This document shows, piece by piece, positions 1 through 8,858 of a stretch of 21,404 nt of DNA. The notes beneath the pieces were generated by a model, which ran no database searches, was not told the DNA's origin, and was given only the letters and a program-made list of their open reading frames with translations. Position 1 is the first letter of the stretch; every line of letters starts with the position of its first letter. The position numbers and the translations under genes were made by a program. Source of the stretch: Euprymna scolopes (lineage: Eukaryota > Mollusca > Cephalopoda > Sepiida > Sepiolidae); assembly GCA_024364805.1 (NCBI GenBank), contig JANFOI010000545.1, positions 1,869 to 23,272 of the forward strand, given 5' to 3'.

Positions 1-1618
1 GAATTTCACTACTCTCCCGATACTGGCGTTACATTTCCAGAAGGTATGAAACACTTTTTACAAAGAGGTGTTCGGATTGGACCGACGAAGAAAAAGTCAC
101 GCTGTTGCTCCAAAAACACTAAGTACGCTAACCCAATTTTACCCAAAAAACCAGAGGAAGTGACCTTTGAAGAGACAATTAATACATTGTCTAGAATATT
201 TGAATATTTTCCACTCTAGATATAAATTTTTGAATTTACAGAAATCGGAATCTGAAGACTATTTAGAGTATGCTTGTATTGTAAATTGCTTATGTGAATC
301 ATTTAAATTAAATGAAATTTCTGCGGATTTATTTTAATGTTTAATCTTTATACAGGGACCCAGATCCGGACCCAAATATAACTTTACAAAAAGTTACCGA
401 GGAATGTCAAAAAAGCGTTTACATACAAGACCCAAAACCCCTAGAACGTACAAGACAAAGGACCCCTAGAATGCACAAGTACCAAAATTATGAATGTTGC
501 GGAAGTACGAGACACACCAAAAAGACCTGCTGGTTCAGGAATAAGATATGTTACGAATGTGGGTTCAAAGGCCACAAGGGAACGTACTGTGACCAGAAGA
601 AAAAACGAAAGACTGACAAAGTGAATGCGCTTCGCACAAGGAAAGAGAAAAGTTGCGAACGCGTAAGTATGTCAGTGTTCACATAAATGGACTCCTGGAT
701 AAGTGCTTCAGACTACATAGATATCTGGAGAAGGATCGGTCGACCCGAACCAGCAAGATGGCGAGGAGTCTGTGCGGCAAAAAGTTGGAATTTTAAGGAG
801 AACTGAGGTGCAACGTGATATTTGATGGTCAGACACGCACGTCCAAAGTGTACGTGGTTCCAGGAAGGAACACAAGTCTGTTTGGTTTGTCCTGTTTAAC
901 TTATGGGAGCGACCAGTTAATTCTTTTTGTTGAACACAAAGAAAGCAAACCAAGTGGAAGACTTTCTGGACGATGTAAAAGCAGAATTTCCAAAGTTTCT
1001 GACTTGGACATTGTGTGAAAGTAGAAGCCAAATTTGAAGTGAAGAAAGATACCACCCCAGTGTTCAAACCTGAAAGGAATGTACCGTTGTCATCGATGGA
1101 CGCAATCGAGGAGGAGTGGGAAAGACTTCGAGACAGAGGTTATCGAAAGAGGTTATTGAAAAAGATTGGATTGAAGAAAAAAAATAACAAAATCAGGGTC
1201 TGTGCGGACTTAATTACAGGACCACAATTATCCCCTTCCGTCGGCAGAAGATCTATTCTCAAAACTAAACGGAGGAAAAAATTTTTCCAAGACGCCTACT
1301 TGCAAATCAAGGTCAATGATGAATGTTCAAAGTACCTGTGTACAAGGGTATCTTCAAGCTAAAGAGGCTTCCTTTTGGCTTAAAGGTCGCCCCTGCTTTG
1401 TATCAACAGATAATGAATGCTCGCAGGGTTGGAATTTGCGATAGCATGCCTTGACGATATCTTGATAAAGAGCAGTAATTTGCAAGAGCACATTCTTGTG
1501 TGAGAGAAGTCCTTTGACAATAGAGGGGTTTGGTTTCAGATTGAGTCCGGAGAAATGCGATTTCTTCATGAAAAGGATCAAATACCTGGGTCAAATAATT
1601 GACGAAGATGGACGAAGG
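1..1618 (+). mobile_element. Ty3/Gypsy LTR retrotransposon fossil (gag tail to reverse transcriptase), broken
   Basis: A decayed internal part of a Ty3/Gypsy element, closest in my memory to the K02A2.6-like group common in nematodes, flatworms and arthropods. What I see, in order: a gag-like stretch in the first 450 bases, a zinc-knuckle segment (about 480-600), a poorly preserved stretch where protease would lie, and a reverse transcriptase region (about 1060-1618). That region carries typical Ty3/Gypsy words such as SSMDAIEEEWERLRDRG, KNNKIRVCAD, DAYLQIKV, YLDDIL and IKYLGQIIDEDGRR. No RNase H, integrase or LTR is visible. The left side runs off the window and the right side stops abruptly at about 1618, where LINE sequence begins. 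The pieces lie in several frames and the copy is clearly dead, with roughly five or more breaks. Likely old. The base composition is more balanced than the AT-rich sequence further right. Confidence 0.9.
471..686 (+). pseudogene. Zinc-knuckle (nucleocapsid-like) segment of the Gypsy gag fossil
   Basis: This open stretch of about 70 codons holds two retroviral-type CCHC zinc-knuckle motifs. The second, CYECGFKGHKGTYC, fits C-x2-C-x4-H-x4-C exactly. The first lies about 15 residues before it (CGSTRHTKKTC). The tail is rich in Lys and Arg, as in nucleocapsid domains that bind the element's RNA. It belongs to the surrounding Ty3/Gypsy fossil and is not a host zinc-finger gene, because gag-like words lie before it and the reverse transcriptase follows. 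Confidence 0.85.
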
Positions 1619-1842
1619 TGTTTTGCAGGTGTTTATAATGCCCTTAAGACAGCCTATGGAACAATACCTCTGCCCAGTCCGTAGTGCTGATGGCAGAACC
1701 CTATCGACCCTACTTTTCTTGATCATCTTCCTGACTTTCCTGTAATTCAAGAACTAGATGAATGAACCAATGAAGTGAGCCGTGCAGTTAACAACCTCAA
1801 GAATAATAAAGCATCTGGCCCTGATGGGATCCGCTGGATGAC

Positions 1843-1928
1843 AACCTCTTCAACCTGTGTCGCCTCCATGCCAGATCACGTGTGACAGAAGAAGCAATCT
1901 ATGAAGATCAGATGACAGAGCTATACTG
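1843..1928 (+). repeat. 86-bp exact direct repeat, copy 1 (RT/endonuclease chimera)
   Basis: Identical base for base to 2555-2640. It contains the RT text LFNLCRLHARSRVTEEAI joined to a piece (YEDQMTEL) that in the endonuclease fragment lies near 3100. The copies are 712 bp apart. Identity is total although the surrounding LINE is heavily decayed, so the duplication is recent or artefactual. Confidence 0.95.
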
Positions 1929-1976
1929 TCTTCTGGATTGGTAAACCGGAGGGTCTTCAGCGCACCATCAACACCA

Positions 1977-2004
1977 TCTAGACCAGCTCCCGAGCTGGTC
2001 TAGA
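1977..2004. repeat. Near-perfect hairpin, 13-bp arms, 2-nt loop
   Basis: The arms 1977-1989 (tctagaccagctc) and 1992-2004 are perfect reverse complements separated by two bases. The hairpin lies in the LINE RT fragment directly after the text for RTINTI. Normal LINE coding sequence would not be expected to turn back on itself, so the second arm looks like an inverted duplication of the first. Confidence 0.9.
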
Positions 2005-2355
2005 ACAAAACAGAGGCACTTAACATATGTGAACATCGTCAGGAACCCTTAAATGTTCACAATCAACCAACAGCCACTGAAAAACACTTAAGAGTTTACT
2101 TATCTTGGCTCAGTGCTTACTGACTCCTGTCAGTCAAGTGAGGTCCAACGGCGCATTGGTCTGGCTTTGGCAGACTCTCGCACCGAGTTTTTATGAACCG
2201 TAACCACCACCACCAGAGCAGTCTGTCTCTCCATCCTCTTGCATGGTGCTTTATAGACACAACTTGAAAAAGCTATAAGCATTTCATACCAACTGCTTAC
2301 AGCGTATACTAGGTTTAAAATGGTGGCACAGGGTGCCATACAATGAGATACAATG

Positions 2356-2423
2356 AGATACGCAGGCACACTCCAAATGGACCCACTTTCAAGTGGGTCC
2401 ATTTGGAGTGTGCCTGCGTATCT
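2356..2423. repeat. Perfect 33-bp-arm hairpin with 2-nt loop inside LINE RT
   Basis: The arms 2356-2388 and 2391-2423 are perfect reverse complements with only two bases between them. The left arm continues the LINE C-terminal coding text, while the right arm is its mirror and replaces the expected downstream sequence. Just before it, the 10-mer caatgagata is duplicated in tandem (2341-2350 and 2351-2360). Inverted and direct micro-duplication thus occur side by side. Confidence 0.95.
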
Positions 2424-2440
2424 TTATAATTCTCATAGAC

Positions 2441-2983
2441 AACTTAGGATGCCAGCAGGGGAACTTGCAGAGTGCAGACGCAACCCTGTATATTTGTCAC
2501 CGAGTTGTTGAGACTTAGGGAGTGTGTCACTTTAATATAACGATGTACAGAAGAAACCTCTTCAACCTGTGTCGCCTCCATGCCAGATCACGTGTGACAG
2601 AAGAAGCAATCTATGAAGATCAGATGACAGAGCTATACTGGGATCTATCTATCTTTTATCTTTTACCATCCCTCGTTTATTTCTGTTACAAGTCCTATGG
2701 CGATGGAGGAGTGGCAACGTGTACATACTTGACCAGTTGGAGGCAACGGGTACCCTATCTTAACATCGTTCACATGACAGAGGCCAACTCCGGTGGGGGA
2801 TTTGTGACTAAGCAGCCCAATTTAGGGAGAGCACTGCCCACCCAATGTCTTGGGAAAGTGCTAGAAAAGGTGCACTAAAAGTTGTCTGTCATACTATCAC
2901 TGGTTAGTTTCCTGCGGCTAACGGTGGTTCATGTAAACAGGAAGAAAACTACAATGTATCTCCACAAAGGAACAAAATTCAAT
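2441..2983 (+). repeat. LINE-derived scraps and unassigned sequence, with the second 86-bp chimera copy
   Basis: At 2555-2640 lies the second, identical copy of the RT/endonuclease chimera. It is preceded by ITMYRRNLF, which fits the RT block just upstream of LFNLRRL in this LINE family, so here the RT context is longer than in copy 1. An open frame of 118 codons (2522-2878) runs through it, but apart from the RT block its translation is not recognisable, and I take it as chance readthrough of repeat DNA. From 2641 to about 2980 I recognise nothing firm. Confidence 0.7.
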
Positions 2984-3745
2984 TTATGCTGCTGGAATGT
3001 AATTTTCTTCATAAAACATAATCCAACCGTCCAGAGCGCACTATGGAGCTTGTAACTTGTAGTTACGAAGACTTGATATAGATATTGCGGTTCTGTTTCT
3101 ATCAGATGATAGAGCTACACTGTCTTCTAATTTGGTAAACCGGAGGGTATCCGTAGAGATGGTGGAGTTGGTTTTGCGATTAAAACATCCTTAGTTGATA
3201 CTATCAATATGAGTCTCTGCGCTTGCCGTTGCATCTACACCAATAAAAAAACTTGTTATTCTTGGTGATTTCAATGACACTAAGCTAAGCTCTTGGCCGC
3301 TAAGCTACTAGAGCTGTGTTCAGAATTTGCAACACTTTTTTTCGATGTAACCTGAAGCACACCCACGTTCAAAGCATGGTCACTTCATCATAACTCGGAA
3401 ATGCGACCTTCGAGATACATATACTGTTGGTGTCATGCGCAGTGCTGAATGTAACACCGATCACAAGTTTCATTTACGAATCCGTAAGAAGGTTCGTCAC
3501 AGTGGTGTTAAAGTGCCTAGCCGTGTCGCGAAGTCAAAAGTGGTTGATAAATAAACAGACAATTTATGAATCTTATTGCGACAATACAAAGAGCTCAAAC
3601 ACGTGAGCTAAGAAAATTGCAACGTGAGAAAAACCAAAGGGCATTTGACACAAAGAACGTGAAGGAATTTAATGGAGTCCTGCGCCAAGTATGATCCTGT
3701 GGTCATTAAGGATCCAGAGAATCGGGAGAACTTTACTGCAGGGGT
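2984..3745 (+). mobile_element. RTE-like LINE fragment: AP endonuclease domain and linker towards RT
   Basis: N-terminal half of an APE-type LINE polyprotein, which nicks target DNA to prime reverse transcription. Visible in order: CCWNV (2987-3001), the usual opening of this endonuclease; LDIDIAVL (near 3075-3095); RRDGGVGFAIKT (3152-3187); KLVILGDFN (near 3250-3275), the conserved catalytic GDFN block; LLELCSE (near 3305-3325); and TDHKFHLRIRKK (near 3455-3490), carrying the conserved Asp-His pair. The linker LRQVYDP and KDPENRENFTAG (to about 3745) then matches the stretch that normally leads into the RT domain. Several stops and frame changes are present. The RT half does not follow. Instead a TA microsatellite begins. 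RT pieces lie upstream on the same strand, opposite to the normal order, so at least two insertions or a rearrangement are needed. Confidence 0.85.
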
Positions 3746-3769
3746 CAATGTATATACACATATGTCTAT

Positions 3770-3772
3770 AAC

Positions 3773-3819
<47 letters not shown>

Positions 3820-3831
3820 AAAAAAAAAAAA
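3770..3831. repeat. (TA)n microsatellite plus A run
   Basis: Alternating TA dominates 3770-3816, broken by a few C residues, followed by an A run at 3819-3831. It separates the LINE endonuclease fragment from the tRNA-like element. A/T-rich tails of this kind are common at the 3' ends of SINEs, and here the run sits at the 3' side of the minus-strand SINE candidate. Confidence 0.95.
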
Positions 3832-4022
3832 TATATATGTATGTAATTATTTTTTTTACTACAATAATTAAATACCTACAGACACTAGTGTTTCATCCTT
3901 TCGGGATTCTTCAGTGCAGGGTGTCACGATTACTACCAGTCGAACGATTCGAACCCCGCGACACGAGACATCTCTGGCTCGATTAGCGGAGGCCGTATCC
4001 ATTCGGCTACCATTAATCGTGT
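3832..4022 (-). mobile_element. tRNA-Ser-like SINE candidate
   Basis: Read on the minus strand, 4021-3925 folds like a class II tRNA. An 8-bp end stem pairs 4014-4021 with 3925-3932. The A box TAGCCGAATGGATACGG lies at 4009-3993 with a D stem GCC/GGC. An anticodon-like segment CGCTAAT suggests Ser-GCT. A small extra arm (GAGA-TG-TCTC) is followed by the B box GGTTCGAATCG (3955-3945), which is close to the consensus. Downstream on the same strand is a non-tRNA body containing CTGAAGAATCCCGAAAGGA, then AT-rich sequence and the TA/T tract. The head plus body plus simple tail is the usual SINE plan, transcribed by RNA polymerase III from the internal boxes. The T and anticodon stems pair imperfectly, so a working tRNA is unlikely. 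A decayed tRNA gene is the alternative. Confidence 0.6.
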
Positions 4023-4063
4023 GAAATAGCGTTGAATTTTAAACATTTTAATTTTAAATAAAT

Positions 4064-4235
4064 ATTCATTCATATATATATATGTATATGAATGAATAAT
4101 CGTATACATATGAAAAATAAAAAAAATACATATGAAAATTTTTTTTGTTTTTTTTATAAAAACACTGAAGGATAAAATTATTGATAACGGCAACGTTATA
4201 ATGTGTTTCTGCTAAAAAATGTGTTTCTGCTAAAA
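4064..4235. repeat. AT palindrome and an 18-bp tandem duplication
   Basis: At 4064-4097 the motif attcattcatata mirrors itself around a TA core. At 4200-4217 and 4218-4235 the 18-mer atgtgtttctgctaaaaa is repeated head to tail without change. No gene is visible between them. Confidence 0.85.
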
Positions 4236-4957
4236 AAAACTGATTCACAATTATAGACAGAGAAAAAGATAGAAATACCTAGTTTTAATTTATATTAGGC
4301 AATGACTCGTGAAAGAAAACAGTTCTTCACTAAAGATCTTTTTTCCAAAATGGTTAAAAATAAGTCATTTATTATTTTCGAAAAATAAAAAATATTCACC
4401 AGACGCTTCACCAGATTTTTTCAAATCCCTCGGATAATTTGAATTGCAAGTTTTAACTCAAGATTACAGCAAAGTTTTACTTCAGAAGTGAAATTAACAA
4501 TATAAATATTTCGAGAATATTTCTGAATGAATTAAAATTTGAATTTTTTCCGGCTCCATTTGCAAATAGCAATTATTGGCACTTTAATAACTTTAATAAT
4601 TTGGCAGTTCTACAAAAGAGCGGAAGGACATGAATTGTATGAATAAATCTGCGGAATTTTCTGTCGAAAGAAAAAACATTTTAATGTCGGTAGAACGCGA
4701 AATTTATTAGAAATCGGCAGAAATAGCAAAATTTACAAGTTGCTTTTTCCTGATAATTCGCCCTTTGACAATATCGCCAGTGAGGAACAGGGAAAATTAG
4801 TGACGAGTCAATGAGTTTAAATTTAAGAAAACTCGCTCCCAATTATTTAAAATATTGATTTTTCTAAGGTTTCGGTTTCTAACTTGCTTTGTGTTTTGGT
4901 GTTTGAACTTTCTTAGTAAATAATTTTTAACAAACATTAAAAAAAAATACTTTTAAA
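4236..4957. other. AT-rich spacer with no recognisable gene
   Basis: About 720 bases with many short A and T runs and stops in all frames. I see no coding frame of note, no RNA gene boxes, and no repeat copied elsewhere in the window apart from its right border, where the 38-bp C-run repeat starts. Confidence 0.7.
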
Positions 4958-4995
4958 ACAAGCCCCCCTTTTTCTTTTGAAAATACTTTAAACGA
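4958..4995 (+). repeat. 38-bp exact direct repeat, copy 1
   Basis: The sequence begins acaagcccccctttttc and runs through aaatactttaaacga. It is identical to 5316-5353. The pair is 358 bp apart and lies just outside the left arm of the long inverted repeat. The intervening DNA (4996-5315) is AT-rich with no recognised gene. Confidence 0.95.
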
Positions 4996-5315
4996 AATAA
5001 TAACGTAATAATAACGTTTCAGCGTGCTACTAAGTTTCCTTTTTATGTTGTTTTGAATTATTTAAATCGAATTCTGCTTGTTTTCTTTTTTTATTTTTGT
5101 CATTTGTCGAGTATTTTTTAATTTTTTTTAATTTGGTTTCGTTTAAAAATATATTTTCAGGAGGATTACTAACAATAATTTCTTCAATAAAATGTTTCAG
5201 GGGGGAATAAGTATGACACTTTTTCATTTTTTTTTTTTGTCGGCTGAAATAGACTACACGGAATTTTGACACTTGTAACGAATTTTTGCTCATTGAATCT
5301 TATACCACATTATAT

Positions 5316-5353
5316 ACAAGCCCCCCTTTTTCTTTTGAAAATACTTTAAACGA
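5316..5353 (+). repeat. 38-bp exact direct repeat, copy 2
   Basis: Second copy of the C-run repeat at 4958-4995. It ends a few bases before the left edge of the long inverted repeat, so it may mark the outer border of that structure. I find no matching copy at the right border near 10550. Confidence 0.9.
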
Positions 5354-6206
5354 TACCATCACATCTCGAATTATGTTTAACTGATTTCTTTTATTTTTTA
5401 TTTTTGGATTTCTTTATTTTCGGATAAATTTTCTACGATAATTCGCGTCCTTGAAACGTGGACAATTTTATCCGTTTCCTTGAAATGTGATATGAAAACT
5501 GGATTACGGCAACTTTGGTTCTATCGCGGCAGTGAAATCGTTCAGAAATCAGAAAACCGTTTTATCTCAAACTGAATGCTGGCGGAATTTTTTAGACATT
5601 TAGACGTCGTACCTATGAAGTGTGGCGTCTGTAGAAAACAAAGAAAAAACAAATGTCTAAAATTTTTTCAAATTCAACTAACGGTAATTTAATTCAAAAT
5701 AACTTAATTTTAATTGAAATTAAAATTAGATGGAGCTCGACTGCATATGGAAATAAAATTGGACTGCCAGACATTTTCCGTCGTGTCCATTTTCTTTCAG
5801 AACATTTCTTCATAGCTTTATTAAAGCTGACACTTTTTCTGATTATTTAGAGTTTTTTTCGATTGTTATTCCCGAAATTGTCAGCTTCACAAATTTATAT
5901 CACTTTTTCTAAGAGATAAATGGAATTTTTAGTCTCTTAATCATCAAAACTCACTTTCTTTGATTGGGGCTCTCTATTTGAGAGTGAACAGGCGATCTAG
6001 AAAGCACTCAGCCAATTAATTAATTTCTCTCAATTAATTAGTCTCCTATGTATTTTTGTCATTCAAAATACTTCCATAGTATAAACGTAAAATAGCAAAA
6101 TTTTGCTATTCCAGGGCCCCACAATAGTTTCGGTAAACATTTCCGTTTCCCGTGACTTTCAAATAAGCTGGCTAAGAAAACGGTCATTTCGGACGATGCC
6201 AGCACG

Positions 6207-6285
6207 ATTGGCCCATTTCTCCGAAACGAACAGCTTCACAACAGATGCTGTTATGAAGTTGTTCGTTTCGGAGAAATGGGCTAAT
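6207..6285. repeat. 38-bp-arm hairpin, 3-nt loop, present only in the left arm
   Basis: Arms 6207-6244 and 6248-6285 pair with three mismatches around a 3-nt loop. The equivalent place in the right arm (about 9450-9510, minus strand) has one copy of the block cgtttcgtagaaatgggcc and no mirror copy. The hairpin therefore arose in the left arm after the arms separated, or was lost on the right. Confidence 0.9.
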
Positions 6286-7365
6286 CGTTCCCGTGGATCC
6301 ATCGGAAAGATGAGGACGTGCATCAACGACCAAATTGTATCTGATTCTGTCATTAGGCGCCACCCTTGGATCCGACGCTGAAGAACTCTCTACAAGATTA
6401 AAGGAAAAAAAATTCAAGATATTTTTGCACGAGTTTGGTTTTTTGATCGTTGGAGTTCCAATCGATCTTTGGAGTTCCCCCGTTGACAATAATTTTAGGA
6501 ACATTCCATGAATAAAAATTTCCAATCGTCAGACGACAATCTGCGTCCACATCAAACGTACATCAAAAGCTACACAAAGCATAAAAGTTCTGATTAGCTG
6601 TAGCTTCAATTTCAAGCTTGAAAGTTCCAACCAACTTGCAACTGCTTTTTACGCGATGCTTGAAATGATGTGCCAAAATGTTGTCATTTACGTATTTTGT
6701 ATTGGTCATCTATTTTGTAATTGACATTATTAGTATATAATTATTATTTATTAACGTCGTTTGAGCATCTAAATCAATAAAGTTATGAATGCTTAGCGAT
6801 GTCGAAAACATTTTTTAAACCAAATTTGTTTAAACAGTTTTTCACCGTTTGAATAAATTTGGTTTAAACATTTTTTGAATTGGACCTTTTTAAAACGTGT
6901 TTTTAATGTTTTTTTTAAACCTCCCTTACATGAGTGGACTAGTTACGTACACCAATGTACATATAGGGTTTCCTTAAAAGGAAGAATCTTTTTTTTTTTC
7001 GGAGAGAGAAGTTTTATGTTCATGTTAGGAGAAATTCTTATATATTATATATGTTTTTCTCTATCCCTCGAACTTTCTATATTATGTTAAAACGTGCACT
7101 CTTTCAGGAGGACATTCGTGTCCAAAACATTCCTATTTCTACAACATTTTATATGCTAAAAACATTATCCTGCATTCAATATGTTAAGAACATTATCTTA
7201 TAAGCTGCATTCTTTTAATTTAAAATTTTATAAACTCACACTTTTCTTGAAATATTTATCGATTTCTAAACAAATATTTTGTTTTACATTTTCAAATTCT
7301 CACACGTAACCTAAACTAAACTCGTAAGGTTCGAATAGCTTAAATTAATGAAATTCTCCATGATT

Positions 7366-7600
7366 GTAGAATTTTGAAGTAAAAATTAAAAAAAAGTTAA
7401 TGAGAGCTTGTTAGTTATCTCGAGCGCAAAAAAATATTTTACTTTAATTTATTTTATTTTTAAAAAAATTGACAAATGTTGATAATTTTATTATATATTA
7501 TAATTTAAAAAAAACGCATGGGTACTGGTATTCATGAGTACTTTTGGTATTGTTTGGTATTTTTAAAAAAAAATATAACGAAGAATCGAATTGAAAAAAC
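7366..7600 (+). repeat. Inner module of the inverted repeat, copy A
   Basis: An AT-rich block of about 235 bp. Key words are aaaattaaaaaaaagttaatga, shortened here to its core gttaatga, then gcgcaaaaaaatatttta, gttgataatttta, aacgcatg and cgaagaatcgaat. The same words in the same order recur at 8100-8340 (inverted), 11755-12120 (inverted, partial) and 16976-17400 (direct). It is thus a dispersed family and not unique to the inverted repeat. No coding potential is seen. Confidence 0.7.
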
Positions 7601-8099
7601 AATTAAGGTTATTTCTTATTACATCATATTTTTTATGATTGATTACATAAAAAAAGTTATAAAGAAAGTGATGGAAACTTAGATTCTTTTCTCGCCAGCT
7701 TTAGGAAGCCATGTATACAACACGAGTATCAAAATGGCGTGTCTGAAACCGACATGAAATGAACTAGAGATGTTTTGGGAGATGCGTGCTAGCAAAAACG
7801 GTGCAAATTTCCAGTTTAGAGAAAAGGCCCTAGTTTCGAGTTCAAAAAAAAACTTTGTACGTTTCGTTGGCTGTGTGATCTCAAATTTAGAGTGATCTAA
7901 AATTTGACCCCTCAATTCGCAACGAAATTCGGAGGACATGTCAATTGTGCGAATGGCGTCCAGGAAAAATAGTAAGGCCAAGTTTGTTTGGGTCGGCGAT
8001 CATTATTTTAACAATGTATTTTAACGATACAAACAAAACAACGATGTTAAACCACCTTCCTCTCTCGTTAAAATTAACAAAACAAAAAAATTAAAAAAC
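7601..8099. other. Loop of the long inverted repeat
   Basis: Unpaired centre of the structure. A minus-strand frame of 100 codons (7981-7679) lies here. It has no family signature that I recognise, and its amino acid make-up (rich in Phe, Leu, Arg and Ser) is unremarkable. If the structure were a transposon this is where a gene might be expected, but nothing supports a product. The right part, around 8020-8100, resembles sequence just downstream of the copy at 17300-17370. Confidence 0.5.
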
Positions 8100-8345
8100 T
8101 GGCAGCGATTCGATTCTTCGTTGATGATAGTTATTTTGTTGTTATGTTTTTGTTTTCTGATACCAAATTTACTGATTTTATCAATTGTCGTCCTGTCAAA
8201 TTTTGTAAAAATTAACTAATTAATTTATTATCAAAAGCGAAATAATTTAGTGCTGTTAACTCATTTTTAATTTTTTTATTTAAAAAAAAATCAATCATTA
8301 AGAGTAAAAGTAATCACTAAATAAATTTAATAATCAATTTTATCT
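8100..8345 (-). repeat. Inner module of the inverted repeat, copy B
   Basis: Inverted copy of the module. It carries gattcgattcttcg (8107-8120), gacgacaatt on the minus strand, and ttaactcatttttaat (about 8256-8275). On the minus strand it is closest to copy D at 16976-17400, sharing caaaatttgacaggacgac and gagttaac, and it is closer to D than to its own partner arm A. Confidence 0.75.
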
Positions 8346-8480
8346 ACTATCATTTATCAAGAATATATTTACTTTCATGTTTTACCCCCCCCCTCTTTCA
8401 AAATTATATTTAAAATATTTTCTATTTTCTTCGTAATTTCTTAATTTTGTATTTTTTAGCGATTACATTATTTCTCGTTT

Positions 8481-8602
8481 TTATTTGTTTTCGGTGTTTT
8501 TTTTAAACGATTCCAAATAAATTAAAGAACAGAAAATAAGTAAATTGAAAAGAATTACTGTATGTTGAATCGGTGAAGAAAAAAAAAACCGAAAACAAAT
8601 AA
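8481..8602. repeat. 24-bp inverted repeat with 74-bp spacer
   Basis: 8481-8504 (ttatttgttttcggtg followed by a T run) pairs with 8579-8602 with a single mismatch. Unlike the hairpins elsewhere, the spacer is long. It lies within the right arm and has no evident partner in the left arm. Confidence 0.8.
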
Positions 8603-8822
8603 CAAAAGAATTTACTTATTAATTGTTGTGCAATTTATTTATGTTAAAAAAAATATGCGCTTTAAAACGGACACTTAGAAAATCGATGTAAAAAAAAAAA
8701 AATACATTTAACAAGTAAAAATATTTTTCAAATATAGTCTCGGTTAAAAACCAATATCTCCTTCAAGAACGTGTTTTAAAATGTGTTTTCAATCGATATT
8801 TATTAAATACGGGACCATTTTT

Positions 8823-8858
8823 TTGGAGACAAGTTTTCCTGAGATGAGTTTTCCCGAT
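8823..8858 (-). repeat. Pair of GGAAAACTYGTC-like motifs
   Basis: On the minus strand this segment reads gggaaaactcatctc, then aggaaaacttgtctcc. It matches the cluster of four such motifs on the plus strand at 11638-11712. The function is unknown. The motif probably marks a repeat subunit shared by both places. Confidence 0.6.

Larger units (their letters stand above)
1619..2440 (+). mobile_element. RTE-like LINE fragment: RT-domain pieces, internally deleted and rearranged
   Basis: Remains of an APE-type non-LTR retrotransposon ORF on the plus strand. It opens at the Gypsy junction with a linker reading YNALKTAYG, followed by NNLKNNKASGPDGI (about 1790-1831), the early RT motif shared by LINE polymerases. 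A large internal deletion follows. The sequence jumps to a piece reading LFNL-RLHARSRVTEEAI in another frame, then a short endonuclease-derived piece, then an RT piece (EGLQRTIN, about 1950-1975), and then TYLGSVLTDSCQSS with QRRIGLALA (about 2097-2165), the conserved C-terminal block of these polymerases. The rest, to about 2440, is recognisable only in patches. There are several stops and frame changes, so the copy is dead. The clade name is from memory. A related clade with the same endonuclease/RT layout is possible. Confidence 0.85.
5360..7600 (+). repeat. Long inverted repeat, left arm (about 2.2 kb)
   Basis: This arm matches the reverse complement of 8100-10545 in the same order all the way. 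Anchor pairs include 5500-5600 with 10310-10415 (gattacggcaactttgg), 6112-6190 with 9525-9600 (ggccccacaatagtttcgg), 6370-6540 with 9200-9370 (taattttaggaaca), 6560-6610 with 9120-9190 (cgtacatcaaaag), 6730-6780 with 8910-8950 (tttattaacg), and 7579-7592 with 8108-8120 (cgaagaatcgaat). For most pairs the two coordinates sum to about 15,700, so the arms are collinear around a single centre near 7,850. Similarity is patchy, strong in blocks and weak or gapped elsewhere, so the structure is old. No open frame is conserved between arms, and a 92-codon frame at 6103-6381 is not kept on the other side. It could be a foldback-type transposon, an element with very long inverted termini, or an inverted segmental duplication. 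Confidence 0.85.

Noticed and set aside
1-240. An LTR of the Gypsy element
   Set aside because: The first bases already read as gag-like text and no matching copy exists downstream, so no LTR is in the window.
2522-2878. 118-codon frame as a unique gene
   Set aside because: Its start region is LINE RT text joined to the duplicated chimera. The rest is unrecognised and follows directly from repeat DNA.
3925-4021. A functional tRNA-Ser gene
   Set aside because: The anticodon and T stems pair poorly and the acceptor side does not fit the normal 7-bp plan. A SINE head or relic fits better.
6103-6381. Plus-strand 92-codon frame in the left arm
   Set aside because: The opposite arm does not preserve the frame, and half of it is encoded by a hairpin whose two strands read the same text (FSETN and FVSEKWANR occur on both strands).
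7679-7981. Minus-strand 100-codon frame in the loop as a transposase
   Set aside because: There are no catalytic motifs, it is too short, and nothing resembles a known transposase. The position alone is not evidence.
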